Source of the DNA: Phymorhynchus buccinoides
Taxonomy: Eukaryota; Mollusca; Gastropoda; Neogastropoda; Raphitomidae
Length of the DNA: 64,000 nt
Direction of reading: 5' to 3'
Assembly: GCA_017654935.2 (NCBI GenBank)
Contig: CM065683.1
Coordinates: forward strand, 1,058,383-1,122,382
Part shown: positions 56,030 through 64,000 of the stretch, piece after piece
How positions within the stretch are numbered: the first letter of the stretch is position 1
How the letters are laid out: every line of letters begins with the position of its first letter
The notes under the pieces: model-generated
Told to the model about the DNA's origin: nothing
What the model saw: the letters and a program-made list of their open reading frames with translations, nothing else
The model's database searches: none
Position numbers and translations under genes: made by a program

Positions 56030-57760
56030 CATCGCTTCAGTTTCTTGGCATGAAGCTCATCTGCATTTCTTTCGGGCACTGTTCTTTTTGAGGCTTTCTT
56101 TCGAGGCGTGCTGATTGTTTTCACACTTCTCACACGTTTTCTATGACCAGGTTTTATGCCTTTGTGCTTTGGCTCAACCGCAGAGGCATTGCCCATTTGG
56201 CTTCTCATCAAAAGAGGAGTCTGCATTCTTGGGTGTCCTCAAAAATTTGAGAAATCGCTTCTCTCAGGTTTTCTGGCTTTCAAAAAGCCATGTGTCCTTG
56301 GGAACAAAGAACTTTCTGTATTCCGGATCAAGCATGAACTCTCCAGTGTCATGTAATGATCTTTCTGACTCACTAATTTGAGCAAAAACAACAGAATGAA
56401 GCTTTTTTTTCTTTTCTTTTTTTTACCAAATCAGACAGTTTCAGCGATTTCCAATCGAAAGCCTGCTTGAGGACATGGTTTATGCTTTCACAGTTGTTGT
56501 TTGTCCAGAGGACATTTTCTAACTGTAGATTTGTTTTTTTCTAGGCCTCAGACGTTTTCTGTGAGCAATGGCATCAGTTTCTCTATGTGTTTTTGAACAC
56601 CCGGGAAACTCTCCGAGAAGATTTCGAGAGAATCACAGGGAAATCACAGGAAATCACAGGGATTCTTCCGACAATAGGCCTTCCTCGGCCTCTGACGTCG
56701 GCTCCCAGTTGAAAACTCGCGTTGGGTGATCCTCTTCTGTATTATATTTGAAAGGCTCGTTGCGCCATAGTTTGTCCAATCGTGCCTCAAACGATTTAAC
56801 TGAGGGGGCATTCACTACGTATGGTGGCAAGCCGTTCCAAATGTCCACACTGCGGCAGACGAAAGAGTACTTTCTGACATTTAGTCGTACTTGGTTCTTT
56901 TTTACTTTATATTGGTGGCTCCGTATGTTGTGCTCTGGAGTGTGTAACTCTATAAAGTTTGTTACTCTTTCATCATATTTTGCAGTCATGATTTTGTACA
57001 TTTCTATCATGTCACCTCTTAGTCTCCTGTATTTCAGCGTAGGTAAATTAAGCTTCTTTAGGCGTTCTTCATATGATAAGTCTCCAAGTCCAGGAACCAT
57101 TCTGGTCGCCCTTCGTTGAACATTTTCAATTACAGTTTCTTGTCTTTTGTAGATTGGTGCCCAAACTTGGTTAGCGTACTCCACATGTGGCCGGACCAAT
57201 TGCTCCAGTGCGTCCAAACAACGCTGACAGAACTCTTTTTCTATCTTTGGCTGAAAAGCCAACTTTGTCCGAAAGTTTCTTTGAAAGGTTCTTTTTCATG
57301 TGCAAAGTGCACATCATTCGAATGGCATCTGGAAAGGCAATAGCGCTAGCAATTGCCTTTCTCAGTGCCGTTTCTTCATCACTACCGAAGGTGGGAACCT
57401 GCAGTCATAAATATTCTGAGAGTTTTGCCGCCAAATGCTGCATGAAAATCTGTCGTAAATGTGTCAACATCACAGCACAATGGCGGGGACCTTTCCCTGA
57501 TGCTTTGTGATCATCTGAATGAATGGAAGACTGTGTTGCAGATCCTCAACAGCAGCCACTTGATCTGCAAAGTTCGAACCCCGTGAGTGGCCATGACTTG
57601 ATTTCTCTCTCTGCTTGGCATTGTAAATTTGCATCAAGAAGGTCATGAAACTGCACAAGTGAAACGTAATTTTCCTTTAAGTTTAATTTTCCAACATTTA
57701 TAAAAAAAAATTCAATCTGAATATCGGCTAAAAATGTCATTTAAGACAAGGGCAAACTGT
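56030..57760 (-). pseudogene. MULE-like DNA transposase pseudogene, split by a LINE
   Basis: Minus-strand pieces in order: FFINVGKLNLKENYVSLVQF (about 57710), QHSLPFIQMITKHQGKVPAI (about 57500), VPTFGSDEETALRKAIASAI, FPDAIRMMCTLHMKKN and LSKKLSDKVGFSAKDRK (57240-57390). After the LINE come SESFPGVQKHIEKLMPLL (about 56600), WTNNNCESINHVLKQAFDWK (about 56470), DPEYRKFFVPKDTWLFESQK (about 56290) and RKRVRSVKTI (about 56130). G-S-D-E-E-x-A-L, F-P-x-A-x-x-x-x-C-x-x-H and T-N-N-x-x-E-S-x-N-x-x-L-K fit MULE-type transposases; the superfamily assignment is inferred. Several stops and frame changes. Terminal inverted repeats not identified. Confidence 0.7.
56632..57209 (-). mobile_element. CR1-like LINE 3' fragment inserted in the transposase
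   Basis: An open minus frame begins abruptly at LVRPHVEYANQVWAPIYKRQ (57199). It continues VIENVQRRATRMVPGLG, LPTLKYRRLRGDMIEMYKIM, RLNVRKYSFVCRSVDIWNGL and SFEARLDKLW, ending at 56654 with EEGLLSEESL. A short 3' tail of CCTGTGATTT-like units (about 56622-56663) follows. Transposase coding sequence flanks it on both sides. Confidence 0.85.
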
Positions 57761-57844
57761 AAACAACTCTGTATGCACAGTGTGTGTTTACAATGGTTAT
57801 TTCCCCTGATGTGTTGCCTAAAAGTGTGAAAGGACCACGGAGTT

Positions 57845-58160
<316 letters not shown>

Positions 58161-58337
58161 TTCGTTGTGTTACGTTTTTATATGTTGTTTATCTTATGCC
58201 TGTGAGCTTTTGTTATGCGTTTGATTTCATCATCTTCTTCATTTTTCTTTCTATACATCTTAAAATAGTACTTTTACGTTTACTGTGACATTTGACTTTT
58301 AGCTTTACTCTCTTCGCCGTAACTTTGGTTTAGAGAT

Positions 58338-58483
58338 ATGAGCATGACTAAAAGGCAGATTTTGTCGAAAACAAAATATAAAAACCTCTCAGCTGTGCAA
58401 AAGTTCAAACAAAAATGACAGGACAGTGAAGAGGCCGTGAGGCCTAATGTCCTAACTACCTGACCTGACCTGACCTGAGAGCT
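58338..58483 (+). mobile_element. LINE 3' end, copy 3
   Basis: Reads GAGCATGACTAAAAGGCAGA, TTTTGTCGAAAACAAAATAT, CCTCTCAGCTGTGCAAAAGT, GACAGTGAAGAGGCCGTGAG and ends in CCTGACCTGACCTGACCTGA. Same 3' terminus as the elements at 4503 and 54658. Confidence 0.75.
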
Positions 58484-58632
58484 TTACTCTCTTTCTCAGT
58501 CTCCCCCCCCCCCCCAGCTATATCGTGTGTATTTGGCACACTGCCTTAGTATTGGGCTTTATTGTTAGCGTTTTGCATAAAAGAAGGGGATGCAGTGATA
58601 TTAACCCGCAGCCCATAGAGCCATTGTATCTC

Positions 58633-58845
58633 AGACCTGTTCATTACCCCCTACACAAGTCTTGAGTAGTCTGGTTAGCTGAAATGAGTAGTTTTGGTGC
58701 AAAATGTGTAGTTTTATTCATTAAACCATCAAACAATGTTCAGTGAAAATGAGTAGTTGGAGCATTATTTTCAATTTTGAAGAGTAGCCTGAGTAGAGGT
58801 CCAAATTGAGAATACTACTCGAAAAGAGTAGAGTAAACAGGTCCG
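58633..58845. mobile_element. hAT-like MITE with 7-bp target duplication
   Basis: Ends AGACCTGTTCATTACCC and (minus strand) CGGACCTGTTTACTC. GTATCTC flanks it on both sides (58626-58632 and 58846-58852); 7-8-bp duplications suit hAT. A copy is at 53631. Confidence 0.65.
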
Positions 58846-58852
58846 GTATCTC

Positions 58853-59598
58853 CTCTCTGCATCGGCACTTCACGAGATAACAAACCATATAAACGGCATC
58901 CCAGTTCAACGACAAAGAGAAAAACAGAAAACTAAAACTCATTGGAGATATGCTTATATGGTTTGCCACGTGGATTAACTAACATGACAGACATCAGTGG
59001 GGAAGGGTTGTTGTTATAATCAACATTGCAAACATCAGTGAATGGATATATGTAAAGAATGGCTGCCAGTTGTCATCATAATCCGTTTGGTAAAGCAGAC
59101 CTTGGCGACTGGAGCACTTTTTAGCATCTCAAGTTAGAGAAAACCGATTTTACCGACCGGGGGTAAGTTTATATGGCTTGACATTTGTGTGAAGGGGAAT
59201 CACGGGCCTCATCCTTGTGTCGTAAGGAACTATTCTGCAATGCTTTATTATCATTGGTTCCAAATGTTTGACAATGAATTATTCATGGGTTTAAAAAATC
59301 AGATCAACTGGGAGAACTCTTGCAGGGCTTGCAGATTTATGAGGCTGCCATGACGTTTTTGACGTTCTGTAGTTCAGGCACTGTTTAAGAAACGTTTTAG
59401 CGCTGCAGCTAGTAAATACAAACATACAGATACATGCACGTAAAATGTTACGCATTGGACTGTAGAGGGGAAGGAGGTTTTTTATTTTGATCTTGTTGGT
59501 TTTTTGCTCCTTTTGTTGCCTGCTTTTTGCTCCTTTTGCTATATTCGCTGTTTGCTGTTTTCTTGTTTGTCTGTGTTGATAAAGGCGCATTCGCCGAA
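58853..59598. other. no recognised feature
   Basis: Mixed sequence without repeats or protein motifs I recognise. Confidence 0.3.
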
Positions 59599-59680
59599 AT
59601 ATCCAGTAGTTTTGCTTTGTCTCTTGTGAATAAAATAACGTCGCTTTAGACTTGTCGTGTAGTTGTCTGTTTGTTGTGTG
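59599..59680. repeat. dispersed repeat related to 48.9 kb
   Basis: TTTGTCTCTTGTGAATAAAA then ACGTCGCTTTAGACTTGTCG and TGTAGTTGTCTGTTTGTTG. Matches the inverted structure at 48890-48970. Confidence 0.6.
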
Positions 59681-60080
59681 ACATCAAGAAAGTTAGGATT
59701 GGGTTCGTCTCTATGTCTGTGTGTCATGCTGTTTACTGTTTGATTGATTTAACTGCTTTCACTGACATCAAGAATGTTAGGATTGGGTTCGTCTGTATGT
59801 CTGTGTGTCATGCTGTTTACTGTTTGATTGATTTAACTGCTTTCACTGACATCAAGAAAGTTAGGATTGGGTTCGTCTGTATGTCTGTGTGTCATGCTGT
59901 TTACTGTTTGATTGATTTAACTGCTTTCACTGACATCAAGAAAGTTAGGATTGGGTTCGTCTGTATGTCTGTGTGTCATGCTGTTTACTGTTGATTGATT
60001 TAACTGTTTTCACTGACATCAAGAATGTTAGGATTGGGTTCGTCTGTATGTCATGCTGTTTACTGTTTGATTGACTGCTT
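59681..60080. repeat. 84-bp minisatellite, about 5 copies
   Basis: Unit GACATCAAGAAAGTTAGGAT, TGGGTTCGTCTGTATGTCTG, TGTGTCATGCTGTTTACTGT, TTGATTGATTTAACTGCTTT, CACT. The last unit is shortened. Confidence 0.95.
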
Positions 60081-60274
60081 AGTAGTAATAGTTGTGATTT
60101 TAAATAGCATTCGAGCAATGCACAGTCCAGCATTTTCATAGACAGGAATGACAAGCTAGCAAATAAAGGAACAAAACACTACTATCTAATGTTCAAGTTA
60201 AAGTGAGGTCTAACTGATTAAAAATCCGTACAAACGCCGGTTCATGAATCTAGTTTGGTCATTGCGTAAAATCG

Positions 60275-60472
<198 letters not shown>

Positions 60473-60541
60473 ATTTGTACCCATCTTTAGTAGTGTGGGC
60501 ATTTGGATATATCCTCGCACACACAGGTATCTATGCGTGTA

Positions 60542-63500
60542 CAGGCACGCACAGCATCATAAACGTCTATTACACAATCGCCTCAATTAATGGGAATGTT
60601 GTAAAGAATGCTGATGCATACACACGTCTATTACATAACCGCCTCACTTAACTGGAATGTTATAAGAATGCTGATGCATACACACGTCTATTACATAACC
60701 GCCTCACTTAACTGGAATGTTGTAAGAATGCTGATGCATACACACGTCTATTACATAACCGCCTCACTTAACTGGAATGTTGTAAGAATGCTGATGCATA
60801 CAAACGTCTATTACATAACCGCCTCACTTAACTGGAATGTTGTAAGAATGCTGATGCATACAAACGTCTATTACATAACCGCCTCACTTAACTGGAATGT
60901 TATAAGAATGCTGATGCATACAAACGTCTATTACATAACCGCCTCACTTAACTGGAATGTTATAAGAATGCTGATGCATACACACGTCTATTACATAACC
61001 GCCTCACTTAACTGGAATGTTATAAGAATGCTGATGCATACACACGTCTATTACATAACCGCCTCACTTAACTGGAATGTTATAAGAATGCTGATGCATA
61101 CACACGTCTATTACATAACCGCCTCACTTAACTGGAATGTTGTAAAGAATGCTGATGCATACACACGTCTATTACATAACCGCCTCACTTAACTGGAATG
61201 TTGTAAGACTGCTGATGCATCATAAACGTTTATTACATAACCGCCTCACTTAACTGGAATGTTATAAGACTGCTGATGCATCATAAACGTCTATTACATA
61301 ACCGCCTCACTTAACTGGAATGTTATAAGACTGCTGACACATACAAACGTCTATATTACATAACCGCATCAATTAACTGAAATGTTGTAAGACTGCTGAT
61401 ACATACAAACGTCTATTACATAACCGCCTCACTTAACTGGAATGTTATAAGAATGCTGATGCATACAAACGTCTATTACATAACCGCCTCACCTAACTGG
61501 ATTGTTGTAAGACTGCTGATGCATCATAAACGTTTATTACATAACCGCCTCACTTAACTGGAATGTTGTAAGAATGCTGATGCATCATAAACGTCTATTA
61601 CATAACCGCCTCACTTAACTGGAATGTTGTAAGAATGCTGATGCATACAAACGTCTATTACATAACCGCCTCACTTAACTGGAATGTTGTAAGAATGCTG
61701 ATGCATACACACGTCTATTACATAACCGCCTCACTTAACTGGAATGTTATAAGAATGCTGATGCATACAAACGTCTATTACATAACCGCCTCACTTAACT
61801 GGAATGTTATAAGAATGCTGATGCATACAAACGTCTATTACATAACCGCCTCACTTAACTGGAATGTTATAAGAATGCTGATGCATACAAACGTCTATTA
61901 CATAACCGCCTCACTTAACTGGAATGTTGTAAGACTGCTGATGCATCATAAACGTCTATTACATAACCGCCTCACTTAACTGGAATGTTATAAGACTGCT
62001 GATGCATCATAAACGTCTATTACATAACCGCCTCACTTAACTGGAATGTTATAAGACTGCTGACACATACAAACGTCTATATTACATAACCGCCTCACTT
62101 AACTGGAATGTTGTAAGAATGCTGATGCATACAAACGTCTATTACATAACCGCCTCACTTAACTGGAATGTTGTAAGAATGCTGATGCATACAAACGTCT
62201 ATTACATAACCGCCTCACCTAACTGGATTGTTGTAAGACTGCTGATGCATCATAAACGTCTATTACATAACCGCCTCACTTAACTGGAATGTTGTAAGAA
62301 TGCTGATGCATCATAAACGTCTATTACATAACCGCCTCACTTAACTGGAATGTTGTAAGAATGCTGATGCATACAAACGTCTATTACATAACCGCCTCAC
62401 TTAACTGGAATGTTGTAAGAATGCTGATGCATACAAACGTCTATTACATAACCGCCTCACTTAACTGGAATGTTGTAAGAATGCTGATGCATACAAACGT
62501 CTATTACATAACCGCCTCACTTAACTGGAATACTATAAGAATGCTGATGCATACAAACGGCTACTACATAACCGCCTCACTTAACTGGAATGTTGTAAGA
62601 CTGCTGATGCATACAAACGTCTATTACATAACCGCCTCACTTAACTGGAATGTTGTAAGAATGCTGATGCATAGAAACGTCTATTACATAACCGCCTCAC
62701 TTAACTGGAATGTTTTAAGAATGCTGATGCATACAAACGTCTATTACATAACCGCCTCACTTAACTGGAATGTTGTAAGAATGCTGATGCATACAAACGT
62801 CTATTACATAACCGCCTCACTTAACTGGAATGTTGTAAGAATGCTGATGCATACAAACGTCTATTACATAACCGCCTCACTTAACTGGAATGTTGTAAGA
62901 ATGCTGATGCATACAAACGTCTATTACATAACCGCCTCACTTAACTGGAATGTTGTAAGAATGCTGATGCATACAAACGTCTATTACATAACCGCCTCAC
63001 TTAACTGGAATGTTGTAAGAATGCTGATGCATACAAACGTCTATTACATAACCGCCTCACTTAACTGGAATGCTATAAGAATGCTGATGCATACAAACGT
63101 CTATTGCATAACCGCCTCACTTAACTGGAATGTTATAAGAATGCTGATGCATACAAACGTCTATTACATAACCGCCTCACTTAACTGGAATGTTATAAGA
63201 ATGCTGATGCATACAAACGTCTATTGCATAACCGCCTCACTTAACTGGAATGCTATAAGAATGCTGATGCATACAAACGTCTATTACATAACCGCCTCAC
63301 TTAACTGGAATGTTATAAGAATGCTGATGCATACAAACGTCTATTACATAACCGCCTCACTTAACTGGAATGTTATAAGAATGCTGATGCATACAAACGT
63401 CTATTACATAACCGCCTCACTTAACTGGAATGTTGTAAGAATGCTGATGCATACAAACGTCTATTACATAACCGCCTCACTTAACTGGAATGTTGTAAGA

Positions 63501-64000
63501 ATGCTGATGCATACAAACGTCTATTACATAACCGCCTCACTTAACTGGAATGTTGTAAGAATGCTGATGCATACAAACGTCTATTACATAACCGCCTCAC
63601 TTAACTGGAATGTTATAAGAATGCTGATGCATACAAACGTCTATTACATAACCGCCTCACTTAACTGGAATGTTGTAAGAATGCTGATGCATACAAACGT
63701 CTATTACATAACCGCCTCACTTAACTGGAATGTTGTAAGAATGCTGATGCATACAAACGTCTATTACATAACCGCCTCACTTAACTGGAATGTTATAAGA
63801 ATGCTGATGCATACAAACGTCTATTACATAACCGCCTCCCTTAACTGGAATGTTGTAAGAATGCTGATGCATACAAACGTCTATTACATAACCGCCTCAC
63901 TTAACTGGAATGCTATAAGAATGCTGATGCATACAAACGTCTATTGCATAACCGCCTCACTTAACTGGAATGCTATAAGAATGCTGATGCATACAAACGT
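60542..64000. repeat. 60-bp satellite array, about 57 copies, running off the right edge
   Basis: Unit GAATGCTGATGCATACAAAC, GTCTATTACATAACCGCCTC, ACTTAACTGGAATGTTGTAA. Variants: TTATAA/TTGTAA, CACACG/CAAACG, and a CATCATAAACG form clustered at 61210-61590 and 61940-62320. These two clusters show the same series of variants, so a multi-unit block of about 720 bp has itself been duplicated. From about 62400 the units are strictly 60 bp. Confidence 0.97.

Noticed and set aside
60608..61979. Open frame repeating MLMHTNVYYITASLNWNVIR
   Set aside because: Translation of the 60-bp satellite; it breaks wherever units change length.

Overview
Eukaryotic (metazoan) genomic DNA. Spliced genes with consensus GT/AG junctions, several kinds of non-LTR retrotransposon, short inverted-repeat elements and very abundant simple repeats and minisatellites point to an invertebrate. 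A mollusc or other lophotrochozoan is my best guess; it is an inference, not proven by any one feature. No operons, CRISPR arrays, rRNA or tRNA genes were recognised (no systematic tRNA scan was possible). There is one 500-base assembly gap (11001-11500), and the sequence around it looks noisy.

Only a few stretches look like host genes. (1) A STARD7-like START-domain lipid-transfer gene lies on the minus strand at the left edge: exon 1 (3309-3721) and exon 2 (794-957), joined in compatible phase, with the remaining exons beyond the window. (2) A single exon of an unrecognised gene lies on the minus strand at 18030-18179. (3) A C2H2 zinc-finger gene lies on the minus strand (49687-52543, two coding exons, 876 residues, 14 fingers, an acidic in-frame 19-residue repeat). 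(4) A broken TTF/BED-type zinc-finger fragment lies at 14662-14968.

The rest is repeats and mobile elements. About two thirds of the window is tandem repeat: 52, 108, 82, 23-bp (about 200 copies, 4.9 kb), 54, 83, 89, 63, 97, 70, 40, 59, 69, 61, 84 and 60-bp families, the last running off the right edge. Mobile elements include at least eight non-LTR retrotransposon fragments (4503-7620, 8483-9593, 22700-24664, 26205-26527, 29530-30156, 41370-42338, 53060-53330, 56632-57209), a MULE-like transposase pseudogene broken by one of them, and several short inverted-repeat elements (2983, 9596, 25562, 27035, 44370, 55755, 58633).

The most unusual pattern is that tandem repeats next to genes are made from the edges of the exons themselves. 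The 3' splice site and start of STARD7 exon 2 are repeated 12 times and the 5' splice site of its exon 1 three times. The 3' splice site of the zinc-finger gene's last exon is repeated about four times, and its stop-codon region about twelve times. The start of the unknown exon at 18 kb is present three times. Whether this is a recombination by-product or affects splicing and protein ends cannot be told from sequence alone.
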